NCBI RefSeq assembly: GCF_003054265.1
Contig: NZ_QBKT01000002.1
Coordinates: 558,001-622,000, forward strand
Reading direction: 5' to 3'
DNA: 64,000 bases
Source: Kordia periserrulae
GTDB lineage: Bacteria > Bacteroidota > Bacteroidia > Flavobacteriales > Flavobacteriaceae
This document shows, one piece after another, positions 9,140 to 17,773 of the stretch. Both the position numbers and the translations under genes were made by a program. Position 1 is the first letter of the stretch; each line of letters starts with the position of its first letter. Below the pieces are notes generated by a model, which worked only from the letters and a program-made list of their open reading frames with translations, ran no database searches and was not told the DNA's origin.

Positions 9140-10972
9140 ATGAAAAAAATCATAAAAAGTAGTATCTGCTTGTTCGTAGTTGCAGTTTTGAGTTCTTGCG
9201 AAAGCAAACAAAAAGAAGCTGTAAAAACGTATACAGAAGCCGAAGTTACCGAACATTCCAAACGCTTAAATGATTGGTTTCATGAGCAATTTCAGCAAGA
9301 CTTGAAAAACTCTCCACAAATGCAAACCAGTATTGGAGATAAAACGGATTACGGCAAGTGGGATGATATTTCGGCAGCAGCGGAAGCGACGCAATTACAA
9401 ATCGCAAAAGACCGTTTGCAATGGCTGCATGATACTATTGATGAAGCCGCTTTGGATGCGTCTACAGCGTTGAGTTTGAAGTTATACAAACAAAAACTCA
9501 CCAATCACATTGACGATTATCAACACCGATTGTATTACTATCCGTTGAATCAAATGCACGGAATGCAAGCGGAAATTCCAGCGTTTCTTATCAACATGCA
9601 CCAAATTAAGAACAAAAGTGATGCAGAAGCGTATATTTCGCGTTTAAACGGTTTAAAAATAGTATTTGCACAAGTTGAGGAAATTCTAAAAGAACAAGAA
9701 AAAGCAGGCATTATGCCGCCAAAATTTGTGTTTACGCATGTCATCAACGATTGTGAAAATATCATCAAAGGAAAACCATTTGATAATAGTGATAAAAACA
9801 ACACACTTTGGAACGATTTCACTACTAAAATCAGCAATATAGCGTTAGAAAAAGGGGAGCATGAAAAGTTGAAAGAAGCCGCAAAAGAGGCACTAGTAAA
9901 CTCGGTAGCTCCTGCCTATACTTCGTTAATTTCTTTATTGAAAGCACAAAAAGCACGTGCTACTACGGAAGATGGCGTATGGAAGTTCCCTAACGGAAAT
10001 GAATTCTATAATATCGCGCTGCAACGTACCACAACTACAGACATGACAGCGGATGAAATTCACGAACTCGGACTCCAAGAAGTCGCTCGAATTCACGACG
10101 AAATGAAGAAGATAAAAGAACAAGTCGGTTTTAAAGGTACGTTACAGGAATTCTTTGTTTTTATGAAAAATGATGCGCAATTTTATTATCCTGCCACAAC
10201 AGAAGGCAGAAAAGCGTATATGGACAAAGCAACGGCGATTATTGATTCCATGAAATCGCGTTTGGATGAATTATTCATCACAAAACCCAAAGCAGATATT
10301 CAGGTGAAAGCTGTGGAAGCATTTCGTGAAAAATCTGCAGGAAAAGCATTCTATAAACAACCTGCCATTGATGGCTCGCGACCTGGAACGTATTACGCAA
10401 ACATGTATAGAATGGAAGCCATGCCAAGTTATCAAATGGAAGCGTTGGCATATCATGAAGGAATTCCGGGACATCACATGCAAATTGCCATCGCACAAGA
10501 ATTAGAAAACGTGCCAATGTTCAGAAAACTTGGCGGTTATACAGCATACGTAGAAGGTTGGGGATTGTACTCGGAACTCATTCCAAAAGAAATGGGCTTT
10601 TACAGCGACCCGTATTCAGATTTTGGACGTTTAGCGATGGAATTATGGCGCGCATGCCGTTTAGTGGTTGACACAGGAATTCACACCAAAAAATGGACGC
10701 GTGAACAAGGAATTGAATACTATACCTCAAACACACCAAACGCGGAATCGGATGCTATTAAAATGGTGGAAAGACACATTGTAATGCCGAGTCAGGCAAC
10801 AGCTTACAAAGTCGGAATGAATAAAATTGTCGATTTACACAAGAATGCCAAAAAAGAGTTGGGAGAGAAGTTTGACGTACGCGAATTTCACGAAGTCGTT
10901 CTTAGTAACGGTGCCGTTCCGCTCAATGTTTTAAGCGATTTGGTAGACACATGGATTGCTAGTAAAAAGTAA
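9140..10972 (+). CDS. DUF885-family lipoprotein, putative metallo-carboxypeptidase
   Basis: A 610-residue DUF885 protein. The lipobox-like end of its signal peptide (VLSSC, Cys ~20) predicts an exported, lipid-anchored protein. The zinc-binding helix HEGIPGHH is near residue 437, with downstream support from EGWGLYSE (~470). Family members are thought to be zinc peptidases/carboxypeptidases, but few have a tested substrate. It sits 17 bp after dsbD and ends in a terminator, so the two probably form one operon. No feature suggests damage. The substrate cannot be inferred from context. Confidence 0.88.
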   Translation: MKKIIKSSICLFVVAVLSSCESKQKEAVKTYTEAEVTEHSKRLNDWFHEQFQQDLKNSPQMQTSIGDKTDYGKWDDISAAAEATQLQIAKDRLQWLHDTIDEAALDASTALSLKLYKQKLTNHIDDYQHRLYYYPLNQMHGMQAEIPAFLINMHQIKNKSDAEAYISRLNGLKIVFAQVEEILKEQEKAGIMPPKFVFTHVINDCENIIKGKPFDNSDKNNTLWNDFTTKISNIALEKGEHEKLKEAAKEALVNSVAPAYTSLISLLKAQKARATTEDGVWKFPNGNEFYNIALQRTTTTDMTADEIHELGLQEVARIHDEMKKIKEQVGFKGTLQEFFVFMKNDAQFYYPATTEGRKAYMDKATAIIDSMKSRLDELFITKPKADIQVKAVEAFREKSAGKAFYKQPAIDGSRPGTYYANMYRMEAMPSYQMEALAYHEGIPGHHMQIAIAQELENVPMFRKLGGYTAYVEGWGLYSELIPKEMGFYSDPYSDFGRLAMELWRACRLVVDTGIHTKKWTREQGIEYYTSNTPNAESDAIKMVERHIVMPSQATAYKVGMNKIVDLHKNAKKELGEKFDVREFHEVVLSNGAVPLNVLSDLVDTWIASKK

Positions 10973-10998
10973 TTCAATTTTCTATAAATATACAAAAG

Positions 10999-11025
10999 CG
11001 AGTATCAAAAAGTACTCGTTTTTTT
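10999..11025 (+). terminator. Rho-independent terminator after the DUF885 gene
   Basis: CGAGTA at 10999-11004 pairs with TACTCG at 11013-11018 and is followed by seven Ts. It lies 27 bp after the stop codon. Confidence 0.75.
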
Positions 11026-11186
11026 GTGTTTACACTTCCGTAAGATATAGAAGTCGCTTCTAAGTAAAATCAAATATCTACAGGAAAATTGCATAACAGA
11101 AGAACCATTATTTGTTACCGTAAGGTTTGAACCAACTCAGAAAGCATCAAACTTTATACTACCAAGAAACAAATAATTAAAAACGC

Positions 11187-11218
11187 ATAAAAAAAGCCGT
11201 TTCAACAGAAACGGCTTT
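11187..11218 (-). terminator. Rho-independent terminator for the minus-strand T9SS gene
   Basis: An 11-bp perfect inverted repeat (AAAGCCGTTTC at 11193-11203 and its complement at 11208-11218) has a 4-base loop. On the minus strand the A run at 11187-11195 becomes the T tract. It sits 25 bp beyond the stop of the gene at 11243-12217. Confidence 0.85.
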
Positions 11219-11242
11219 CAAATATTTTATAATCAAGAAAAA

Positions 11243-12217
11243 TTAGTTGATGACAACTTTTTCAGTTACGGTAGTTGTATCAGAATTCATTTGAACAAAA
11301 TAAACTCCAGTTCCTAAATTTAACTGAATATCTTTACTTTGTCTAATTCCACCAAACTCGTATGTTTTAAGTGTACGACCATTAAGATCAGATACAATAA
11401 CACTTTGTAGCGGAATTCCAGGATTTTTAATTGTGATGTTTCCATTTGAAGGATTTGGGAAAATTACGAATGACTTAGGATCATTAGTACCAAAAACTTC
11501 ACTTGAAAGTGTAGTACAAGAAATTGCTCCACATGCAGGTTGGTCAAACGGAGTATCGTTGTTTGTATTCCAGTTTGCAGGATCGTGAATAGCAGCTCTT
11601 AATACATTCACATCATCATCTTCTAAATCTGTACAATTATATACCGCATTGTCTATTTCAGGATCAATGGCAATCGATGAAAAAGCTAGTGTTGTAAAAA
11701 TCGCTGGCTGTGCTGAAGTAGTAGTACTTGTAGCATCTGCATCCCAACCACCATTCATTTGAATAGCGGCAATAAATCCAGATTCATTTCCAGCACTAGG
11801 CGTATTGCCAGGATCGTAAGCAAAAATTTGATCTCCACTTACAGATAAAGCCATCCCCGTTCCAGTTAAATTTCCAGCACTCATACCACCACCGTCTTCA
11901 ATAGCTACAAATGGTGTAGCAGAAATTGAAATTTGAGTTCCACAATTTAATGCAGAAGTAAATTCCAAAGTAACAGTACTTTCACCTGTTCTAAATCCTC
12001 CAGCAGCAAACCAGCCGTTTTCAGTAAAACTGATGAGTTCTCCAGCAGCAACATCTCTTAACAAAACAAAAGTAAATTGGTCGGTTTCACCGCTTGGGTT
12101 TCCAGAATTATCACCTTGATAACCTGTGAAAGCAATATCTCCAAGCGCCCATTGTCCGTAAGTTGTTTGAGTAAATGAAGCCAAAAGTAAGGCTATAAAA
12201 AGTAATTTTTTATTCAT
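11243..12217 (-). CDS. Secreted protein with T9SS type A sorting domain
   Basis: A 324-residue exported protein. It has a clear signal peptide (hydrophobic LLFIALLLASF, cleavage probably after TTYG) and a C-terminal type A sorting domain (~250-324, with FPNPSNG, VSDLNGRTL and GVYFVQ landmarks) that directs passage through the type IX system of Bacteroidetes. The middle region is Gly/Ser/Thr-rich, with motifs such as ENGWFAAGG and QIFAYDPG that recur in predicted extracellular beta-rich proteins. No catalytic signature is visible. It is monocistronic, with terminators on both sides. The cargo function is unknown. Confidence 0.85.
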   Translation of the reverse strand: MNKKLLFIALLLASFTQTTYGQWALGDIAFTGYQGDNSGNPSGETDQFTFVLLRDVAAGELISFTENGWFAAGGFRTGESTVTLEFTSALNCGTQISISATPFVAIEDGGGMSAGNLTGTGMALSVSGDQIFAYDPGNTPSAGNESGFIAAIQMNGGWDADATSTTTSAQPAIFTTLAFSSIAIDPEIDNAVYNCTDLEDDDVNVLRAAIHDPANWNTNNDTPFDQPACGAISCTTLSSEVFGTNDPKSFVIFPNPSNGNITIKNPGIPLQSVIVSDLNGRTLKTYEFGGIRQSKDIQLNLGTGVYFVQMNSDTTTVTEKVVIN

Positions 12218-12251
12218 AATTGAGTAGTTTATTTTCTCGCAAAGTACGAAA

Positions 12252-12291
12252 AAAAGTTTGCATTAAGATACTGTTTACAATATCTTAATGC
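12252..12291 (-). terminator. Rho-independent terminator for the tail-collar gene pair
   Basis: A perfect 11-bp inverted repeat (12260-12270 and 12281-12291) with a 10-base loop is followed on the minus strand by a T-rich run (complement of the A run at 12249-12255). It lies 9 bp after the stop of the 12300-12878 gene. Confidence 0.8.
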
Positions 12292-12299
12292 AATTAAAG

Positions 12300-12878
12300 T
12301 TAACTTCTAGAAGGAAAAACTCCTTGTAAAGCTATGATATAATTTATCCCTAGAAAAGGATTTCTAATGTTGAATGGTTGTTGGTTTCCACTTGGTTGAG
12401 AATTTACACTTCCTGATAAGGCAGCATTAGCAGGAGCTAAAGTGGCATCAGCAGTACTAGGAGAAGCATATAAATTTGTAATTCCACTTGCTAAAACATT
12501 TCCTGAAGCTTCATCTGAAGTACCTTCATCAGCTACAGCAGGAAGGCTTACTGATGCACTTACAGAAGACCCTGCGAAGGATACCGTATGAAAGTGATTT
12601 GGCAATTCAATAACTGTAAGAGTTTTGGTTTCCATACCACCTCTTTGTCCTAATTTGATGTCAGAAAGACCCGGACCACGACCTTGTTGAATTGGGCTTC
12701 TTCCTCTTAAATCTGGCAAAGCAAACGTTGTTCTTCCGTCTCCACCATACGTCGTTCCTAGAAGAGAAAATAGGGCTTGGTATTGATTGATAGGTAACAA
12801 TTGACCTTCACAAAATGCCCATCCTCTAGGAGCAAAATTTCCTGCAAACATTACTATTTGCGCTAAAAATGGATTCAT
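12300..12878 (-). CDS. Tail-collar domain protein (MdpB-like), copy 2
   Basis: A 192-residue protein of the microcystin-dependent-protein/phage tail collar family. The N-terminal collar domain shows FAPRGWAFCEGQLLPI, LGTTYGGDGRTTFALPDLRGR and GPGL..IKLGQRGG. The C-terminal half is Ser/Ala/Gly-rich with the stretch ASGITNLYASPS, and the end is IIALQGVFPSRS. It has no signal peptide. Family members occur as cellular tandem genes and as phage fibre parts, and their cellular role is poorly known. It is 46 bp downstream of a paralogue of identical length and shares long identical stretches with it, so it is a recent tandem duplicate. Confidence 0.88.
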   Translation of the reverse strand: MNPFLAQIVMFAGNFAPRGWAFCEGQLLPINQYQALFSLLGTTYGGDGRTTFALPDLRGRSPIQQGRGPGLSDIKLGQRGGMETKTLTVIELPNHFHTVSFAGSSVSASVSLPAVADEGTSDEASGNVLASGITNLYASPSTADATLAPANAALSGSVNSQPSGNQQPFNIRNPFLGINYIIALQGVFPSRS

Positions 12879-12924
12879 AATATATTTTTTTAATGTTAAT
12901 TAATTCGATTTTTTATGTCACTTT

Positions 12925-13503
12925 TTAGCTTCTAGATGGATACACTCCAACCATAGCAATGATAAAGTTGATTCCCTCAAATGGGTTTCTAATGTAGAAA
13001 GACTGATTTCCACCAGTAGCCATTGTATTAACACTACCTGAAATTGCAGCATTAGCTGGAGCTAATGTAGCATCAGCAGCACTAGGAGAAGCATATAAAT
13101 TTGTAATCCCACTTGCTAAAATATTTCCTGAAGCTTCATCTGAAGTACCCTCATCAGCAACAGCTGGTAAGCTTACTGCGGCATTAACACCACCTCCACT
13201 AAAAGAAACATTATGCGAGTGATTAGGCATTTGACTAACAGTTAGTGTATGATACTCAGCACCTCCTCTTTGTCCGAGCTTAATGTTAGACAATCCAGGT
13301 CCTGTTCCTGGCTGAATAGCGGTTCTACCTCGCAAATCAGGCAAAGCAAATGTTGTTCTACCATCTCCACCATAGGTGGTTCCTAAAATAGAAAACAACG
13401 CAGTGTGCGATGAGATAGCTAATAATTGTCCTTGGCAAAATGCCCAACCTCTTGGTGCAAAATTTCCTCCGAACATAACAATTTCTCCGATAAATGGATC
13501 CAT
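12925..13503 (-). CDS. Tail-collar domain protein (MdpB-like), copy 1
   Basis: A 192-residue paralogue of the next gene, with the same collar motifs (FAPRGWAFCQGQLLAI, TYGGDGRTTFALPDLRGR). The start is the internal ATG at 13503 (MDPFIGEIVMFGG). This gives the same length and N-terminus as its neighbour; the longer frame to 13560 adds 19 residues with no counterpart. The two proteins differ mostly around residues 85-120 and 155-175, which suggests divergence of the distal part. They may supply fibre or collar parts to a contractile particle, but no link to the eCIS starting 3.7 kb away is visible beyond proximity. Confidence 0.88.
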   Translation of the reverse strand: MDPFIGEIVMFGGNFAPRGWAFCQGQLLAISSHTALFSILGTTYGGDGRTTFALPDLRGRTAIQPGTGPGLSNIKLGQRGGAEYHTLTVSQMPNHSHNVSFSGGGVNAAVSLPAVADEGTSDEASGNILASGITNLYASPSAADATLAPANAAISGSVNTMATGGNQSFYIRNPFEGINFIIAMVGVYPSRS

Positions 13504-13735
13504 AATAATATAGTTTATAAGGTTAAAAGAATAAATATAGCACTTTTTATTTAATGCCAATGTCTCAAAAATAAAAGTAATGCGTCAATATCATCATGGT
13601 TTTATTACTTAAAATTAAAATCAGGTAGAAATACGTAATTCTATATGAAAAGAAAATTTTTGACGTAAGTCATAGAATGTAAAAAGATATATTTTACTAT
13701 TTTTAAGCCAAACTAACTACTAAAATTTAACTATT

Positions 13736-14110
13736 ATGGTAAACACTATTTGTCTACAGAAAGCTGTCGAATGGACTACAGCATGGAGAGCCCAAGGTGG
13801 GACTTTTACAGATTATGAAGATTTAAAAGGATTTTTAATTCCACTTGCAGATTTAAAAGAAGTTATTGCAGAACCAAACGTTGCAAATATTAGAGCCTAT
13901 ATTGGAGTTGATGATACTGACGGACATCGTCCACATTTGGTGATTGTTGGAGTAAATGCCGCAGGAGAAGATATTATTTATAAAGCAGCAGGTGATGGCT
14001 GTGACGATAATGATGGCTCTGTAAATACTGGGTTATATGACTTTTCACAACCATGTCCAACTACTTGTGATATAAATAGTCCGTTGTATGGACTGAAGAA
14101 AGGTTCCTAA
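13736..14110 (+). CDS. Hypothetical 124-residue protein
   Basis: A small soluble protein without a signal peptide or membrane segment. The central part (residues ~55-85, GVDDTDGHRPHLVIVGVNAAG) looks like a folded beta-rich core. The C-terminus is Asp/Cys-rich (CDDNDGS, then CPTTC), with four cysteines in the last 35 residues, which could bind metal or form disulfides. I do not recognise the family with confidence. The 230 bp upstream are AT-rich and separate it from the divergently transcribed collar genes. It precedes a membrane protein and a two-component pair with a 49-bp gap. Confidence 0.6.
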   Translation: MVNTICLQKAVEWTTAWRAQGGTFTDYEDLKGFLIPLADLKEVIAEPNVANIRAYIGVDDTDGHRPHLVIVGVNAAGEDIIYKAAGDGCDDNDGSVNTGLYDFSQPCPTTCDINSPLYGLKKGS

Positions 14111-14159
14111 CTTTTAAAGTAAACTAGTCATTCAAGATATTCTTGCATATATAGGATAT

Positions 14160-14756
14160 TTGATATTGTTATTGAATATCATACTTTTTTTTAGCACTTA
14201 TTCTTCAACTGGAGTAAGTGCTAAACTGTTTTCATGGTACTTGTTGGGAATGGGTATTATTCAAGTAGCTACTTTTTGGTTGTGGTATAATAGTGTGAAT
14301 AATTTACATCTGACACATTATTATCTCATTACACAATTTATCTTGCTGAGTCTGTTCTATTATTCATTGTTTAAAAGTAAGGCGCAAAAACTATTGGTTT
14401 CTATCATTCTAGTCACAGTAGTACTAGTTCTTATGATTCAATCGTATCTAATGCCGCAGTTGTTGTATCGATTCAATTTGACGGAAATTCTACTAACATC
14501 GCTAACGATAGTTTTTTATAGCATTATTCATTTTTACAATTCGTTGAGTGAAGTCAAAAAATTTACTTATATCAATTCAGGAATTTTTATTTACGTACTG
14601 AGTAGTACGCTAATTTTTTGCTCAGGAAATATTATGACGGAATTAGATCCATCTATCAATCATTTGGTTTGGTTTATGAATGTAGTGCTGTATTTGGTAT
14701 ATCAAATACTGATTACAATTGAATGGTTTCGTAATTTTAAGAAAAAAACAATCTAA
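14160..14756 (+). CDS. Multi-spanning membrane protein next to a two-component system
   Basis: A 198-residue protein with six or so predicted transmembrane helices and almost no soluble part. The start is taken as TTG 14160 because the hydrophobic first helix begins there; an ATG at about 14250 would remove it. It is 8 bp upstream of the histidine kinase and ends in a short basic tail (FRNFKKKTI). The kinase has only one short membrane segment, so this protein may serve as its separate sensory/membrane module. That is inference from position only. Confidence 0.7.
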   Translation: MILLLNIILFFSTYSSTGVSAKLFSWYLLGMGIIQVATFWLWYNSVNNLHLTHYYLITQFILLSLFYYSLFKSKAQKLLVSIILVTVVLVLMIQSYLMPQLLYRFNLTEILLTSLTIVFYSIIHFYNSLSEVKKFTYINSGIFIYVLSSTLIFCSGNIMTELDPSINHLVWFMNVVLYLVYQILITIEWFRNFKKKTI

Positions 14757-14764
14757 CAGTACAT

Positions 14765-15559
14765 ATGGACGAACTTTTTTCAGGCGATACTAAATTTATC
14801 ACAATTGTTATTCTCGGTGCTATATTGATGTTGATTATGGCGCTGACATTAATTTTATTTTTTTACTTATCGCGAAAAAAAATTATCCAAAAAGAATTAG
14901 AGAAAAAAACACTAGAACTGAATCACCAAAAGGAAATGCTCAAAGCGACCATTGTAGCCCAAGAAGCAGAACGCAATCGTATTGCACAAGATTTACACGA
15001 TGCTATTAGCGCAAAACTAAATGTGGTGTCGCTTAGCGCGAATTTTCTCTTGGAGGAAGACAACATCACACCGCAAGAAACAGACGAAATCATTCATCAC
15101 ATGCTAAAAGTGACGAATAAAACGATTGAAAGTTCTCGAAAAATTGCGCATAACTTATTACCGCCAATTCTTGAAAAATTCGGACTTGGCGCAGCATTAG
15201 AAGAATTGTGTGACGAATTTAACAATAGTAAAAAAGTAACCGTTTCTTCCAAAATTGAGTATGAGCCTGGGCGACTTTCGCAAGACAATGAGCTTCATGT
15301 TTTTAGAATTGTACAAGAACTCATGAACAATTCCATGCGACATGGAAAGGCAAAAGGCATCGAATTAAATTTTAATCCTACCAAAGAAAACTTATTTTTA
15401 CACTACAAAGACGACGGATTAGGGTTCGATATTGAAAAAATGGGCGTTCAAAAAGGGCTTGGACTGCGAAATATTGAAAGTAGGGTTTCGTTGCTACAAG
15501 GAGAAATCCACTATCGCAGCGAAAAAGAAAAAGGAGTAGAAGTAGAAATTACCATATAA
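14765..15559 (+). CDS. Sensor histidine kinase (HisKA_3 / NarX-type)
   Basis: A 264-residue kinase. One transmembrane helix (residues ~12-36) leads into a coiled-coil linker, then a HisKA_3 dimerisation domain with the phospho-acceptor in RIAQDLHDAISAKL (His ~78). The HATPase domain has ELMNNSMRHGKA (N box) and DDGLGFD and GLGLRNIESR (G boxes). There is no periplasmic sensor domain, so signal input probably comes through the membrane or through the membrane protein encoded just upstream. The LuxR-type regulator follows after 11 bp and is the obvious partner. Confidence 0.92.
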   Translation: MDELFSGDTKFITIVILGAILMLIMALTLILFFYLSRKKIIQKELEKKTLELNHQKEMLKATIVAQEAERNRIAQDLHDAISAKLNVVSLSANFLLEEDNITPQETDEIIHHMLKVTNKTIESSRKIAHNLLPPILEKFGLGAALEELCDEFNNSKKVTVSSKIEYEPGRLSQDNELHVFRIVQELMNNSMRHGKAKGIELNFNPTKENLFLHYKDDGLGFDIEKMGVQKGLGLRNIESRVSLLQGEIHYRSEKEKGVEVEITI

Positions 15560-15570
15560 AATACAACACC

Positions 15571-16251
15571 ATGGATACACCAATCATAAAAATAGCCATT
15601 GCAGACGATGAAGCACTGTTTAGAGCAGGAATGTCATTCATACTAACGCGTGTAAAAAACTTTGAAATCATCTTTGAAGCAGAAAATGGTGCCGATTTGC
15701 TCGAAAAACTAAAAATAGCACCCGAAAAACCAGACGTAATTCTGATGGATTTAAAAATGCCTTCACTCAATGGTGTAGAATCTACCAAAATACTGCAAAA
15801 AGAATATCCAGAAATCAAAGTCATTGCAGTAACGAGTTACGATGGAAAATCGTTCATTACAAACATGATAGATGTTGGTGCGTCGTCGTATTTACTCAAA
15901 AATACCTCTCCAAAAGTGGTTGTACACACTATCAATGAAGTATATGACAAAGGTTTTTATTACGATGAACGTGTGTTAAAAATCATTCATGAAAATCTAC
16001 TTTCTGCCAAGAGCAAACGTATCAAAAGTGATTTAGACAACAATCTACTCACCAAACGCGAAAAAGAAATCTTAGAACTCATCTGCAATCAATATACTAC
16101 TAACGAAATTGCTGACAAGCTATTTATCAGTCCACGGACGGTTGAAGGACATCGTAATAACCTTTTACTCAAAACCGAGTCCAAAAATGTAGCTGGTTTG
16201 GTCATTTATGGCATTCAAAAAAAGCTCATTGAACTGTCGCCCGATTTTTAA
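15571..16251 (+). CDS. LuxR/NarL-family response regulator
   Basis: A 226-residue regulator. The receiver domain has the acidic pair DDE near residue 12, the phospho-acceptor Asp in VILMDLKMPS (~56) and the conserved Lys in YLLKNTSP (~108). The C-terminal LuxR helix-turn-helix (LTKREKEILELI to ISPRTVEGHRNNLLLK, ~160-205) binds DNA. It is encoded 11 bp after its kinase. Its targets are not shown. The 16-bp direct repeats upstream of the eCIS, less than 1 kb away, are a candidate that can be tested. Confidence 0.93.
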   Translation: MDTPIIKIAIADDEALFRAGMSFILTRVKNFEIIFEAENGADLLEKLKIAPEKPDVILMDLKMPSLNGVESTKILQKEYPEIKVIAVTSYDGKSFITNMIDVGASSYLLKNTSPKVVVHTINEVYDKGFYYDERVLKIIHENLLSAKSKRIKSDLDNNLLTKREKEILELICNQYTTNEIADKLFISPRTVEGHRNNLLLKTESKNVAGLVIYGIQKKLIELSPDF

Positions 16252-16309
16252 AAAGTTGAAATCTTTAGTATAAATCTTGCAGCTTTTTAAGAATCTGCTA
16301 GATAATGTT

Positions 16310-16317
16310 TACTTTTG
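16310..16317 (+). promoter_or_regulatory. -7 element upstream of tmk
   Basis: TACTTTTG fits the TAnnTTTG consensus and lies 18 bp before the tmk ATG. No -33 TTTG is seen at the usual distance, so this is a weak call. Confidence 0.35.
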
Positions 16318-16335
16318 ACGGCATATTAAAAATTC

Positions 16336-16965
16336 ATGAAGAAAAATCTTTTCATTGCCATAGAAGGAATTGACGGAAGCGGTAAAAGCACACAAGCCAA
16401 AAACATTGCCAAACGTTTAGAAGCTGAAGGGCACAAAGTCTATCTTACCTTTGAACCAACCGACATGCGCATTGGTAAAATGATTAGAAGTATTTTGGGT
16501 GGAAAAGAAAAAGCAGACGAAAAAGTCATTGCAGCTTTATTTGCTGCCGACAGACTCGACCACGTATTGCACGAAACGGAAGGAATTCTCAAAAAACTAG
16601 CAGAAGGATATATTGTCATTACCGATAGATATTACTTTTCTTCGTATGCCTATCACGGTGCACATGTAGATATGGATTGGGTAATTGCATCCAATCAAAT
16701 GGCGGCAAACATTCTAAAACCTTCGGTAAATATCTTTGTAGATGTTTCTCCAGAAGTTGCCATGAAACGCATCAATGCGAATAGAGAAACCGTAGAAATC
16801 TACGAAACGCTTGACAATCTCAAAGCAGTACAATCACAATACTTGCGCGCGTTTAAAAAATTACAACATGAAGAACATATTGTCAAAGTAAACGGTGATG
16901 AATCTCCCGAAAATGTCACAGCAGCACTTTGGGATGTCATCCAAAACGAACTCAAAACTTCCTAA
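16336..16965 (+). CDS. tmk: Thymidylate kinase
   Basis: A 209-residue dTMP kinase that makes dTDP for DNA synthesis. The P-loop is EGIDGSGKSTQAKNI (residues ~9-23), the DR-Y motif is ITDRYYFSSYAYHG (~95-108), and the substrate site FEPTDMRIG is near 42. Length and motif order are canonical. A terminator follows, separating it from the eCIS transcription unit. Confidence 0.96.
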   Translation: MKKNLFIAIEGIDGSGKSTQAKNIAKRLEAEGHKVYLTFEPTDMRIGKMIRSILGGKEKADEKVIAALFAADRLDHVLHETEGILKKLAEGYIVITDRYYFSSYAYHGAHVDMDWVIASNQMAANILKPSVNIFVDVSPEVAMKRINANRETVEIYETLDNLKAVQSQYLRAFKKLQHEEHIVKVNGDESPENVTAALWDVIQNELKTS

Positions 16966-16987
16966 AAAGAACAGACAAAATTGCTTC

Positions 16988-17014
16988 AAAGTCGCTTAAA
17001 CAAAGCGACTTTTC
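16988..17014 (+). terminator. Rho-independent terminator after tmk
   Basis: AAAGTCGCTT (16988-16997) pairs with AAGCGACTTT (17003-17012) across a 5-base loop and runs into a short T-rich stretch. It isolates tmk from the injection-system operon. Confidence 0.75.
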
Positions 17015-17068
17015 TATTTACATGAAATTCATTTTTCAAAATTCCTACAAAAATAACAACACAAAAGT

Positions 17069-17130
17069 ACCGTGTTTTTCCTGTAGCACAGAAGTTTTTT
17101 CACCCAAAATAAAAACCGTGTTTTTCCTGT
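17069..17130 (+). promoter_or_regulatory. Pair of 16-bp direct repeats upstream of the eCIS operon
   Basis: ACCGTGTTTTTCCTGT occurs at 17069-17084 and again at 17115-17130, exact and in the same orientation, 46 bp apart. The region is non-coding, between the tmk terminator and the first injection-system gene. The copies sit roughly 60-120 bp before the expected transcription start given the -7 box at 17175. That is where activator sites are usually found. No regulator is identified by the sequence itself. Confidence 0.6.
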
Positions 17131-17174
17131 GGCAAATTAGCGAATAGACTCTATAAAAACGTCACTACGATACA

Positions 17175-17182
17175 TAGATTTG
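17175..17182 (+). promoter_or_regulatory. -7 element of the eCIS promoter
   Basis: TAGATTTG is an exact TAnnTTTG match 25 bp before the first gene's ATG. No TTTG is found at the -33 distance, which is consistent with an activator-dependent promoter. An AAGGGGA sequence just before the ATG at 17207 may serve as ribosome binding site. Confidence 0.5.
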
Positions 17183-17206
17183 TTTTCATAATTAATAAGG
17201 GGAAAT

Positions 17207-17773
17207 ATGATCAATAAATTTGTAGATAAGCTAAATGCTGACGGACTTGCCACCTACATCAATACCTTGGAAGGGATTTCGGTAAAACTAGGTGCGCAAA
17301 ATGTAGCGGATATCGATTCGGAAGAAAGCGATATTGATGGCGACAATCTACTCATAACTATTGTTCGTATAGAAGAAGAAAGTACGCTAAAAAACTTTCC
17401 AAATCAACGCTTGGTGGAAAGTGGCGGTACGTTTAAAATGGACAAACGTTTTCCGAAAATCCATCTCAACTATTACCTCATGTTTTCCTGTACACTGCAA
17501 TATGACAAAGCAGTAGCAGTGATTTATAAAACCATCAAGTTCTTTCAAAATCAGCGAAAATTCATGTTTTCAGCAGATGAAGACGATATCGAACTCAATA
17601 TGGAATTGTGTTCACCAAGTTTTGAACAGCTCAATAATATTTGGGGAATGTTGGGCGGAAAGCAAATACCAAATGTCCTATACAAAGCAAGAGTATCAGC
17701 ACTCGAAAGAGGTATTGAAAACTTGTCAGCCGTAATTACAACTATTGGAGCAGAAGAAAAGCACTATGAGTAG
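17207..17773 (+). CDS. eCIS cap / tube-terminator protein, DUF4255 (Pvc16-like)
   Basis: A 188-residue DUF4255 protein, the family of Pvc16. Pvc16 caps the distal end of the sheath-tube in Photorhabdus virulence cassettes and related extracellular contractile injection systems. The N-terminal helix followed by the beta-rich IHLNYYLMFSCTLQYDKAVAVIYKTIKFFQ segment and the SPSFEQLNNIWGMLGGKQIPNVLYKARV block are family hallmarks. It is the first gene of a ~30-kb co-directional cluster. The next gene's ATG overlaps its stop. Assignment is by family pattern and context. Confidence 0.85.
   Translation: MINKFVDKLNADGLATYINTLEGISVKLGAQNVADIDSEESDIDGDNLLITIVRIEEESTLKNFPNQRLVESGGTFKMDKRFPKIHLNYYLMFSCTLQYDKAVAVIYKTIKFFQNQRKFMFSADEDDIELNMELCSPSFEQLNNIWGMLGGKQIPNVLYKARVSALERGIENLSAVITTIGAEEKHYE

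Noticed and set aside
16929-17147. 72-codon frame overlapping the end of tmk
   Set aside because: It overlaps tmk, runs through the terminator hairpin and through the first and most of the second 16-bp direct repeat, and shows no protein-like composition.
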